Of a stretch of DNA of 34,123 nucleotides, positions 18,191-26,037 are shown piece after piece. This DNA is from JBARRS01 sp049644345. Lineage in GTDB: Bacteria; Actinomycetota; Thermoleophilia; Gaiellales; Gaiellaceae. Made by a program: the position numbers and the translations under genes. Every line of letters starts with the position of its first letter. Within the stretch, counting starts at the first letter, position 1. The DNA is taken from the NCBI GenBank assembly GCA_049644345.1, contig JBARRS010000114.1:1-34123 (forward strand), written 5' to 3'. The notes under the pieces are model-generated. The model had not been told where the DNA came from, did no database searches, and saw nothing but the letters and a program-made list of their open reading frames with translations.

Positions 18191-20590
18191 TTGAGCGTCT
18201 TCATCGCGTGGGTCCTGTTCCCGCTCGTGGTCGTTGCGGTCTCGCTCGGCCAAGGGCTGCTCATCGAGCGGATCGCGGGGATCAGGCTCCCAGATCCTCT
18301 ACTGCTCCCGCTCGGGCTTGCCGGGATCATCGCGAGTTCCCAGCTGACGACCTACTGGGACGCGACGGCGCGGCTGACGACGCCCCTCGTAGTCGTGCTA
18401 GCCGCCGCCGGGATTGTGCTTGGTCTGCCGCGGCTCCGTGCCACCTCGCCAGACCTCTGGGGGCTCGCTGCCGCTGTCGGCGTCTTCTCTGTCTTCGCGG
18501 CGCCGGTTGTGCTCTCGGGTGACGCGACGTTCGCCGGCTACACGGTGCTCGGCGACACCTCGATCCACTTCATCGGCACCGACTACCTACTGAAGCACGG
18601 CCGCGACTTCAGCCACCTCGCGCCATCGTCGTACGAGTACAGCCTGCGTAGCTACTACGGGAGCGCGTCCTACCCGTCAGGCGGACCGACTGCGATCGGC
18701 GCTCTTCGGCCGCTCGTCGGCCAGGATGTAGCTTGGATCTTCCAGCCCTTCCTCGCCTGCTTCGCCGCCACTCTCGCGCTCTCGCTCTACGCGCTCGTCG
18801 GAGGGCTCGTCGAGCGGCGGCCGGTACGTGCGCTTGTCGCTTTCACGGCGGCGCAGCCTGCTCTTGTGCTCGCCTACGCGCTTCAGGGGAGCATCAAGGA
18901 GGTGGGAACCGCATGGTCGGTCCCGCTGATGGCGGCGCTGGTCCCGCTCGCTCGCGCCGCCCCGCCCGCGAGCCGACGCCACCTCCTCCCGCTTGCAGTC
19001 GCGGGTGCGGCCGCAATCGGGATCGTCGGCCTCGCCGCGGTTATCTGGCTGGGGCCGTTCGCAGTCGCCGCCTTGCTCATCGCCGTTCGCCGTCCCGCCC
19101 GCCGGTATGCACGCGGCTGGCTGATCGCCGGCGGATCTCTATTAGTCGTGCTCGCTTTGCTTTCCTACCAGGCGCTGCTCGGCGAGCGTGGCTACCTCAC
19201 GGTCGCGCAGGGCACCGTCACGGCGCGCAACGAGTTCGGCAACCTGCTCGGCCCTCTTCACTCCGCCCAGATGTTCGGCATCTGGATCAACGGCGATTAT
19301 CGGCTTCCGCCCACGGGCGCGCGGCATACCGCGACCTATGTCCTGATCTACGTCGCGGCTGCAGCGGGCGTTGTCGGAGCGCTTTGGATGCTGCGCCGCC
19401 GCGCGTGGACGCCGCTCCTGTTTGTCGGCGTCTCGTTGCTTGGGTGGGCGTACGTGACGAAACGCGGCTCTCCATGGGCAGACGCTAAGGCCCTCGTGAT
19501 CGTCTCGCCGGCAATCATGCTCGCGGCGATGTCCGGTGCGGCGGCACTCTTCGCATACGCGCGGCGGCTCGGGGCGGTGGCGCTTGCGGTCGCCATCACC
19601 GGCGGCGTCCTTGCCTCCAACGCCCTTGCGTACCACAATGTCAGCCTCGCGCCGCGGCAGAGGTTGGGCGAACTCGGGCGGATCGGCCAGCGGATCGCAG
19701 GGCAGGGTCCGACCCTCTATACCGAGTTCGAGGAGTTCGGGAAGCACTTCCTCCGCGAGGGTGACCCCGAAGGGTCGTCGGAGGGATGGCAGCGACGGCT
19801 CCGCCCGCTGCGAAACGGCCAATTCCCGCAGATGGGCTTCAGCTACGACCTCGACCAGTTCACGCTCGACTACGTCCGGTACTACCGGACAATTGTCCTG
19901 CGCCGGTCGCCGTCGCTCAGTAGGCCGCCTGCGACGTACAGGCGGACCTTCGTCGGCCGCTTCTACGAAGTTTGGCAACGGCCGGCGAGGCCTCGGCAGA
20001 CGATTCTCGACCACCTGCCCCTCGGGCTCGGACTGGACCCGGCTGGCAGGGCGCCATGCACGGCGGTGCGAGAGCTTGCCGCCCTTGCGCGTAGGGGTCA
20101 CGCGCAACTCGCCTATATCCGACGGGTACCGATTCTCGCCTTTGTCCCGAGTCACACGGCGTATCCCCCGCGTTGGGCAGTTGACCCGGTTGACGGATCC
20201 TCCCTCTACACGGTGAGTCCCGGGAGGGTCCAGAGCTCTGTCGTCGCGCGGCGGCCGGGCGAGTACGAGGTCTGGGTGCAAGGCTCCTTCTCGCGCGGTG
20301 AGACCGTCTTCGTCGATGGACATCGCCTCGGCACGACGGCCGGTCAACTGAATGGCCGGGGCCAGTACGCGCACATTGGGATCGTCGGCCTCGCGCGCGG
20401 CAGACACGTAATCACGCTCATTCGCGCCGGCGGCGACCTAACCCCGGGCAACGGGGCACTGGAGCGCCTCGGGCCCGTAATCGTCGAGCCTCGCTGGGTC
20501 GACTTCGACCGTGTGCACTTCCTCGACCCGAGCCGCTATAGGCGCCTCTGCGGTAAATGGCTCGATTGGGTCGAGGCCGTGCGGGGCTAG
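18191..20590 (+). CDS. Large GT-C-like membrane protein with extracytoplasmic C-terminal domain
   Basis: The 799-residue protein has roughly ten to twelve hydrophobic segments in residues 1-480. It then has a soluble part of about 320 residues, the last 140 of which look beta-rich (RPGEYEVWVQGSF, ETVFVDGHRLG, RGRHVITLIRAGG). The first large loop has GDTSIHF at 121-127, an acidic-plus-His site reminiscent of the catalytic Asp in GT-C glycosyltransferases. I cannot name the family. Just downstream of a lipid-phosphate sugar synthase, it is a good candidate for the transferase that uses this donor outside the membrane; a polymerase or ligase role is an alternative. The TTG start leads straight into the first membrane segment. 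A rare TTA leucine codon occurs at 19142. Its stop is 7 bp from the convergent gene's stop. Confidence 0.75.
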   Translation: MSVFIAWVLFPLVVVAVSLGQGLLIERIAGIRLPDPLLLPLGLAGIIASSQLTTYWDATARLTTPLVVVLAAAGIVLGLPRLRATSPDLWGLAAAVGVFSVFAAPVVLSGDATFAGYTVLGDTSIHFIGTDYLLKHGRDFSHLAPSSYEYSLRSYYGSASYPSGGPTAIGALRPLVGQDVAWIFQPFLACFAATLALSLYALVGGLVERRPVRALVAFTAAQPALVLAYALQGSIKEVGTAWSVPLMAALVPLARAAPPASRRHLLPLAVAGAAAIGIVGLAAVIWLGPFAVAALLIAVRRPARRYARGWLIAGGSLLVVLALLSYQALLGERGYLTVAQGTVTARNEFGNLLGPLHSAQMFGIWINGDYRLPPTGARHTATYVLIYVAAAAGVVGALWMLRRRAWTPLLFVGVSLLGWAYVTKRGSPWADAKALVIVSPAIMLAAMSGAAALFAYARRLGAVALAVAITGGVLASNALAYHNVSLAPRQRLGELGRIGQRIAGQGPTLYTEFEEFGKHFLREGDPEGSSEGWQRRLRPLRNGQFPQMGFSYDLDQFTLDYVRYYRTIVLRRSPSLSRPPATYRRTFVGRFYEVWQRPARPRQTILDHLPLGLGLDPAGRAPCTAVRELAALARRGHAQLAYIRRVPILAFVPSHTAYPPRWAVDPVDGSSLYTVSPGRVQSSVVARRPGEYEVWVQGSFSRGETVFVDGHRLGTTAGQLNGRGQYAHIGIVGLARGRHVITLIRAGGDLTPGNGALERLGPVIVEPRWVDFDRVHFLDPSRYRRLCGKWLDWVEAVRG

Positions 20591-20597
20591 GCAGGCG

Positions 20598-21623
20598 CTA
20601 CCTGAGCGCCGTCCGGCTTTGCCCGGGAAGCCGGTAGACGCGGACCCCGATGGTCCCGTTCATGTTCCCGCCAAGGCTCAGACGCCTGCCGCCGCCGAAG
20701 TAGACGTACAGCCGGTTGCCGATGACCAGCGGCGAGGGGTCAATCGCGTTCGCCGCATACCAGCTGCCGGGGCGGGCCTGAATGAGCGGACCTCGGCCGC
20801 AGCGCTGCCAACCGCTGTTTGTCTCGACCGCCAGTCCGATCTCGCGCGCTCGAAAATCAAGGCCGAGGCCGGCGTAGAGCATGTATTGGGTGCCTCGCCA
20901 TCGGAAGACAGTTGGCTCCCCGAGATCGAAGCTATCCCAGCCCGGTTGTCGCCTGAGAGCGATGCGAAAGGCCCCCCAGCGCCGACCGCCGAGGTACGAC
21001 GCTACGCCTATGTCCGCGCCCGACGGGCCCGGCCTCCCGGCAAAGTAGACGCGTCGTCGTTTCGGCGTCCAATCGAGAGACAGATCCGATTGCCGCGCCC
21101 GCCAACTCGGCCCTGACAGGACTGGCATCCGGGCGATCTCATGCCAGTGGCGTGCGTCGGGGCTTTCGAACAGCGCTGGCTGGCCGCTGGCGCGGAGGGT
21201 GACCCCGGTGTACAGCCTGTTCCGCCAGACCGTGCTCCCGCCATTGAAGAACGGCAGCCGGACGCGCGGTTCGACGCGGAACGGGCCGAGCGGCCGCCGT
21301 GAGTCGGCGAGTCCCGTGTACCAGTCGCCGGCGTCGAGGTTGGCCGCATTGCCACTGAAAAGAAGTACATAGCGACCCCGCCAGCGGATCACGTCGGGGT
21401 TGAGTGCATCGACAGCGTAGAACGTCTTCGGCCGGGGGGCGACGAGGACGCGCTCTGCTACGGGCTTTCCCAGTGCGAGGCACGATTGACCCTCTGCGTG
21501 CGGCGCTCCGGTCGAGGCCGGAACGATGACGGCGACCAGCAGCAGGGCCAGCCAGCAAGACGCGGCGCGAACATGCGGCATGCGGACGGAAGCAGCCGAA
21601 ACTCGAACGGACGACAGGAGCAC
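20598..21623 (-). CDS. Secreted five-bladed beta-propeller protein, glycosidase-like (GH43/GH32/GH130 type fold)
   Basis: The 341-residue protein has a Sec signal peptide (hydrophobic core CWLALLLVAVIVPA, likely cleavage after GAPHA). The mature part contains five similar blades: NPDVIRWRGRYVLLFSG, GGSTVWRNRLYTGVT, SDLSLDWTPKRRRVYFAG, GEPTVFRWRGTQYMLYAG and DPSPLVIGNRLYVYFGG. Acidic residues opening blades 1, 3 and 4 (D, D, E) sit where five-bladed propeller glycosidases place their catalytic acids. The fold is clear, but the exact family and substrate are not. GTG at 21623 is taken as start because a TATCTT box lies 9 nt before it; ATG at 21581 would give a more compact signal peptide. It is alone in its unit, divergent from the methyltransferase at 21652. 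Confidence 0.78.
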   Translation of the reverse strand: MLLSSVRVSAASVRMPHVRAASCWLALLLVAVIVPASTGAPHAEGQSCLALGKPVAERVLVAPRPKTFYAVDALNPDVIRWRGRYVLLFSGNAANLDAGDWYTGLADSRRPLGPFRVEPRVRLPFFNGGSTVWRNRLYTGVTLRASGQPALFESPDARHWHEIARMPVLSGPSWRARQSDLSLDWTPKRRRVYFAGRPGPSGADIGVASYLGGRRWGAFRIALRRQPGWDSFDLGEPTVFRWRGTQYMLYAGLGLDFRAREIGLAVETNSGWQRCGRGPLIQARPGSWYAANAIDPSPLVIGNRLYVYFGGGRRLSLGGNMNGTIGVRVYRLPGQSRTALR

Positions 21624-21651
21624 GAGCCACCAAAGATACGATCGTGCGCAG
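21624..21651. promoter_or_regulatory. Compact divergent promoter with overlapping TANNNT boxes
   Basis: In this 28 bp gap TACGAT (plus strand, 21637-21642) lies 9 nt before ATG 21652, and TATCTT (minus strand, 21638-21633) lies 9 nt before GTG 21623. The two boxes overlap by two bases, mirroring the arrangement at 5625-5649. Leaderless or near-leaderless transcripts in both directions are predicted from motif and spacing only. The true start points are unknown. Confidence 0.4.
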
Positions 21652-22614
21652 ATGCTGAAGGAAACCGGCGAGCGTCTGATTCCGGATCAGCAGCGAGAGG
21701 CGCTCGTATATGCGGAGCACCTCGCCCGCTACCGGCTCGCCGCGCGCCTCGCGCCGGGCCTGCGGGTGCTCGACGCGGGTAGCGGCGAAGGCTACGGGAC
21801 CGCCATTCTCGCGGCGGCAGGTGCCGCGTCTGTTGTCGGCGTCGACGTTAAGGAGAAGGCCGTTCGGCACGCCCGCGAGCGGTACCGGCTCGAGTTCGTC
21901 CAGGCCGACGTCGCGGAACTACCGTTCGAGGATTCGAGCTTCGATCTCGTCGCCTGCTTCGAGACCGTCGAGCACGTGGAGGACGCAGACAGGGCGCTCG
22001 CCGAGCTCGCCCGTGTGCTCACGGACGCCGGGACGCTGGTCGTCTCCACGCCGAACTGCGACGAGTACCTCGTCGACAACGAGTTCCACGAGCGCGAATT
22101 CTCGCTCGCTGAATTCGACGAGCTGCTCTCGCGCCATTTCGCGGACCGGCTACCGCTCTACCAGCAGAACTGGCTTCTCTCGGCGATCCTCGACGAGCGG
22201 CAGTTCCGGATAGCGGACGTCGAACAGCCCCTCGAGCTCGAGCTCTCGAAGGCCGTTGGATTCGAGCCGGCGCGAACGCTCTACTCGGTGGTGATCTGCG
22301 GGAAGGCCGCCGCGACGCCTGTGCACGTGGGAGTGCTGACCGGCGTCTACGAGGCGAACAAGATGGCCGCAGAGCTCGGCAAGCTCACCGAGCTGAAGAC
22401 CACGCTTGATCGCTGGATCGATCGGGCGCGGAAGGCCGAGCGGCAGCGCGAGGGGTGGGAAAGGCGCGCGACGACGGCCGAGCAGCAGCGGGAGAGGGCG
22501 GAGGAACAAGTTGAGAAGATGCTTCGCACGATCGACGAGATCGAGACGTCGTTCTCGTGGCGGATTACGAAGCCGCTTCGCGCGGTGAAAGCTCGCGTGC
22601 GTCCTCCCCGCTAG
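21652..22614 (+). CDS. SAM methyltransferase with C-terminal coiled coil and SWRITxPLR tail (WbdD-like layout)
   Basis: Of 320 residues, the first 220 form a class I methyltransferase: VLDAGSGEGYGTAIL (39-53), VVGVDVKEKAV, QADVAELPFEDSSFDLV and FETVEHVEDADRAL. Residues about 232-300 are a charged, heptad-like coiled coil rich in Glu, Arg, Gln and Lys. The tail carries SFSWRITKPLRAVKARVRP (300-318). The SWRITxPLRA motif recurs in the 92-residue protein at 25759-26037. A methyltransferase joined to a coiled coil beside a Wzm/Wzt exporter recalls WbdD, which caps and measures ABC-exported O-antigen; the kinase domain of WbdD is not seen. That role is a hypothesis. ATG at 21652 follows a TACGAT box. 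The 3' end overlaps the convergent fusion gene by 50 bp. Confidence 0.88.
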   Translation: MLKETGERLIPDQQREALVYAEHLARYRLAARLAPGLRVLDAGSGEGYGTAILAAAGAASVVGVDVKEKAVRHARERYRLEFVQADVAELPFEDSSFDLVACFETVEHVEDADRALAELARVLTDAGTLVVSTPNCDEYLVDNEFHEREFSLAEFDELLSRHFADRLPLYQQNWLLSAILDERQFRIADVEQPLELELSKAVGFEPARTLYSVVICGKAAATPVHVGVLTGVYEANKMAAELGKLTELKTTLDRWIDRARKAERQREGWERRATTAEQQRERAEEQVEKMLRTIDEIETSFSWRITKPLRAVKARVRPPR

Positions 22615-25600
22615 GCGCAAACCGGAAAACGCTCGCCGCATTGCGCTCGAGCACGAACACGTCCTGGTTCGCCTCGTTCCGGCCGGGCGCGAATTCCGCC
22701 AGCCTCCAGCCCTGAGCGGCCCGCGCGAGCAGCCACTCGGTCGTCAGGAACGCCATTCCCCACTCGGGGTTTCCGAGCGCCCAGTCGCCGCTCTCGCCGG
22801 TGAAGTGCTCGAAGTGGAAGCCGCGCGCGTAGAGCGCGTCCCGTATCGCCGCCACGCTCTCGTCGGGGTAGATCCGGTTCCGAGCGTAGAAGGAGAGCGT
22901 CTCGTAGCCGTGCGTCGTCAGCACGAGCCGGCCTCCTGGCTTGAGGATCCTGTCCATCTCTTCCAGCCAGCTGACGGCGGCCCCTTCGGCGAAATGCGAC
23001 CAGACCGAGATCGCGTAGACCGCATCGAAGAACGAGTCGGCATACGGGAGCGGCGGCTCGAGCGAGCTGACGGAGAAGGCGACGCTGGGAATATGCTCTT
23101 CCGCCCACGCGATCGCTGGCGAAAGCGGGTCGCAGCCGTACCACTCGATCTCCGGATAGGCGGCCGCGAGCACCCGCACCACGCGGCCCGACGAGCAACC
23201 GAAATCGAGGACGCGGCTTTCCGGCCCGAGGTTGCCCGCGAGGGCGTCGACGACAAGATCGGCGTGGTAGATCGAGCCTCCGGACGCGAGCGGCCCCCGA
23301 CTCATCGAGTGGACATCTTCCGGCGGAGCGGCCGGGGTCAGCCCGGTGCGCTCGAGCACCTCGGGCACCTCGTAGTGGACGCCGAGGGCGAGCGCGAGGC
23401 GCTTTCGGTCGACCGGCGAGCTCGCATCCCGCCAGATGTCGCATATCCGAGCTGCCGTAGGCGCCTTCCTATCGCGGGCATAGGGCTCGTCGATCACCCT
23501 TCGGTCCACGGAGGCGCGCGCGCCGACCTTCCCAAGGATGTCTTCGCCAACGCGGTCCGCGAGCGTCTCGGTGACTGTCGCGCGCTCGCCTTGGCCCGAA
23601 GGCGTGCGTGCGGGCCCGTGCGAAAGGAACGAGTGCAGTGCCGTCTCGAGCTGCTCGCTGGCCCGTGTCCACGTCCTCGCGTCGACGAACGCGCGGGCGC
23701 GCTCGGCCATCGCGGCTGCGTCTTCCGGCTCGTCGAGCACCGCTGCGACCGCATCCGCGACCGAGGCGGGATCCGGGGCGGTGAGCTTCGCAAGCTCTCC
23801 CGAGGCGCCTAGGACCGAAGCGACATTCTCGCCCGCCAGTTCCACGACCGGCAGTCCGCTCGCCATCATTTCCTGCGTGACCAGCGAGAGGTTGGTGAGA
23901 GAGAAAACGACGCCGGCGCTTGCCCGCCGGTAGAGCGCGGCGAGCTCGCGCGGCGAGATCACGCCTGCGTTTTCGCACCGAAACGGCACCGCAAGCGGCA
24001 GCCTCGACCCGAAGACGACGACTCGCACGTTCGGTCGACGCTCGATCAGCGTTGCGAGTCCTGCGAACGCAAGCTCGACCGCGCGCCGCGGCGTCTCCTG
24101 TCGCCCATAGACGACGACGAGACCCGGCTCGCGCCCTTCGTAACCGCCGAACGGATACGTCTCGATATCGGTGCCGCAGTCAAGCTGGGCCACCTCGAGG
24201 CCGTAGCGCTTGTGGAGCAGGTCGGCGAGCCACGGGGTGTACGTCGCGCACCGATATCCCATCCGGTACGTCTCCTCGGCCCAGACAGCCTCGGAAGATG
24301 AGGGGTAGAAGGCGGGCTCGAAGTCCTGGACGAGGTAGATCTTCTCGCGACAGCGGGGCAGGTCGCGCACCGGATAGGCAGTCCACCAGTTGGTCGCAAC
24401 GGCGACGTCCGCAGAGTCAAACGCGTCGAGACCGATGAAGACCGGGCCCTGAATCGGGCTGAAGTGCTCGATGATCTCGTCGCGGAGTAGCGCGGCGTGC
24501 CGGCTCTCGTAGCGGAAGGGGTCGAAGACGAAGAGTGCGCACTTGTGTCCCCGCCGCTCCATCTGGGCGATCAGCTGGAAGATGACGGCGTGGCCGCCGG
24601 ACCCGACGTTCCAGGGTGGAACCACCCACGCGAGCGTGAGGGGACCGCCGTCGCGACCGGCGTGCGGCTCGAGAGTTAGCGCCCGTGCCGGATAGGCGCG
24701 GCGTACGAACTCCCAGCCCCAATTCGGCTCGAACGTCACGTGCTCGTCGTCGTCCCGGCCGAGTAGCGGGCTCTCTCCCAGATCGACCGGGACGAACGTG
24801 GAGCGGCGCTCGAGCGAGAGCGCCCGCCTGAGCGGGGACAGAAGCGCTCTTGCGCGCGAGCCTAGGATCGCGCCTGCCATCCGCAACGTGTGATGGCGGA
24901 GAGAGACGACCGACGCCCAGGCAAGCCGCAAACCGCGCACGCCCCTACGCCGGAGCCAGTCTCGGTCGGCCAGAGTGAGCGCACGAATAGATCGGTACGT
25001 GCGGAGCGGCCCTGCGGGCTCGCGGTGGCCGAGGACCTCACGCAATCCCCGGTACTCGTCGAAGTACCTGCGCATGAAGCCGAGCGGCCGGTAGTCATGT
25101 GAGTGCAGCACGCGCGCGTCCGGGTGGAAGACCTTCGCAAAGCCGGCTTCGACTAAGTCGCGGCCGAGCAGCTGGTCCTCCGCGTACGGCACCTCGCGGA
25201 AGCGGACCTGCTCCCACGCATGCCGGGCGATGCAGCAGTTCACACTCGAGAGGAACGTGAACCAACCGGGGTGGCTGCGGTAAGCCGCGATCCCCGCCGG
25301 AGATTGGTCTAGGCGCTGGACGGAAAGCTCACGGCCTTCGCCCCAGCTCGCAAAATGGCGCTCCATCTCTGCCTTCAGCATGTGGCTCGCGTCGGTCCGG
25401 GCTTCGTGCGGCCCAAAGACAGCAGCCACATTCGGGGCCTGCTCAAACCCCTCGAGCAGCGCTGCCAGCCAGCGCTCGTGCGCAGGCGTCGCGTCCTGCG
25501 TCAGGAAGGCAACGTGGCTGCCCCGCGCGAGCTCCATGATCAGGTTCCGCGTCCCGCCGTGCGAGAACTCCTCCCGCGGGATCTCGTGCACCTCCGCGCA

Positions 25601-25762
25601 TTGCCGGCGTGCGATCTCGAGCGAGCCGTCGCGTGAGCCTGAGTCGACGATCAGAATCTCGACCTCGCGATCCACCTCCTGCCGGCGCACTGCGGTGAGG
25701 ACCTCATCGAGGTACCTCGCCCCGTTCAAGACGGGGATCGCGACGGTGACGGTGTCGCTCAC
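22565..25762 (-). CDS. Three-domain fusion: GT2, GT4 (WsaF-like) and SAM methyltransferase
   Basis: The 1065-residue protein has three enzyme-like domains in one frame. Residues 1 to about 235 are a GT2 with VAIPVLNGARYLDEVL, IVDSGSRDGS, FLTQDATP (DxD position) and VPYAEDQLLG. Residues about 375-710 are a GT4 like rhamnosyltransferase WsaF (VPPWNVGSGGHAVIF, YLVQDFEPAFYPSSSEAVWA, SLTNLSLVTQEMMASGLPVV). In the EX7E position the first Glu is replaced by Asn. Residues about 845-1040 are a methyltransferase with VLDFGCSSGRVV, GCDPLSP and DRILKPGGRLVL. Linkers of about 140 residues separate the domains. GTG at 25762 overlaps the upstream stop by 4 nt (GTGA). It is the last gene of the nine-gene run. 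It probably adds two sugars and a methyl group; the specificities are unknown. Confidence 0.93.
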   Translation of the reverse strand: MSDTVTVAIPVLNGARYLDEVLTAVRRQEVDREVEILIVDSGSRDGSLEIARRQCAEVHEIPREEFSHGGTRNLIMELARGSHVAFLTQDATPAHERWLAALLEGFEQAPNVAAVFGPHEARTDASHMLKAEMERHFASWGEGRELSVQRLDQSPAGIAAYRSHPGWFTFLSSVNCCIARHAWEQVRFREVPYAEDQLLGRDLVEAGFAKVFHPDARVLHSHDYRPLGFMRRYFDEYRGLREVLGHREPAGPLRTYRSIRALTLADRDWLRRRGVRGLRLAWASVVSLRHHTLRMAGAILGSRARALLSPLRRALSLERRSTFVPVDLGESPLLGRDDDEHVTFEPNWGWEFVRRAYPARALTLEPHAGRDGGPLTLAWVVPPWNVGSGGHAVIFQLIAQMERRGHKCALFVFDPFRYESRHAALLRDEIIEHFSPIQGPVFIGLDAFDSADVAVATNWWTAYPVRDLPRCREKIYLVQDFEPAFYPSSSEAVWAEETYRMGYRCATYTPWLADLLHKRYGLEVAQLDCGTDIETYPFGGYEGREPGLVVVYGRQETPRRAVELAFAGLATLIERRPNVRVVVFGSRLPLAVPFRCENAGVISPRELAALYRRASAGVVFSLTNLSLVTQEMMASGLPVVELAGENVASVLGASGELAKLTAPDPASVADAVAAVLDEPEDAAAMAERARAFVDARTWTRASEQLETALHSFLSHGPARTPSGQGERATVTETLADRVGEDILGKVGARASVDRRVIDEPYARDRKAPTAARICDIWRDASSPVDRKRLALALGVHYEVPEVLERTGLTPAAPPEDVHSMSRGPLASGGSIYHADLVVDALAGNLGPESRVLDFGCSSGRVVRVLAAAYPEIEWYGCDPLSPAIAWAEEHIPSVAFSVSSLEPPLPYADSFFDAVYAISVWSHFAEGAAVSWLEEMDRILKPGGRLVLTTHGYETLSFYARNRIYPDESVAAIRDALYARGFHFEHFTGESGDWALGNPEWGMAFLTTEWLLARAAQGWRLAEFAPGRNEANQDVFVLERNAASVFRFAPSGEDARELSPREAAS

Positions 25763-26037
25763 TTCACGCGCGGCCTATGAGCGAGGAAGCGGCGCAGCTT
25801 GCGCGCAAGCTCGGGAAGCTGTGCGAGGAACCACATCATCGCTCGCAGGGGAGCTGTGATACGCCACGAGCGCGAGCTGACCATCTGCGTGACGATCGTC
25901 TTGTAGTGCTCGAGCTCGTCGTCGTTTGCCTTACGGTGGTGAAGCTCGTCCCAGAGCCGGTTCCGCTCTGCAATCGCCTCCGCGAGGGCTGCCTCGGCCC
26001 GCGCCGCCCGCTGCTCGACGTCCTCGCGAGCGGCCAT
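25759..26037 (-). CDS. Small coiled-coil protein with SWRITAPLRA tail, unknown function
   Basis: The 92-residue protein starts with an acidic, alanine-rich coiled coil (residues 3-50). It continues with SSRSWRITAPLRAMMWFLAQ (54-73) and ends in a basic amphipathic stretch (ELARKLRRFLAHRPRVK). I do not recognise a named family. The SWRIT-x-PLRA motif also ends the methyltransferase at 21652-22614, and I recall similar motifs in other surface-glycan enzymes, but cannot verify that here. The ATG at 26037 shares its A with the permease stop (TGATG) and has GAGGAG 5 nt upstream; GTG at 26040 is too close to that site. Position between the ABC permease and the fusion enzyme suggests a scaffold, membrane-docking or length-control role (hypothesis). 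Confidence 0.78.
   Translation of the reverse strand: MAAREDVEQRAARAEAALAEAIAERNRLWDELHHRKANDDELEHYKTIVTQMVSSRSWRITAPLRAMMWFLAQLPELARKLRRFLAHRPRVK

Noticed and set aside
19142..19144. TTA leucine codon as a possible bldA-like control point
   Set aside because: The codon is rare in such GC-rich genes, but a bldA-type regulation is known for Streptomyces and nothing here supports it for this organism.
19142..20407. 421-residue open frame on the minus strand
   Set aside because: It is antisense to the GT-C-like gene; the product is charged, low in hydrophobic clusters and without motifs. It reflects third-position GC bias.
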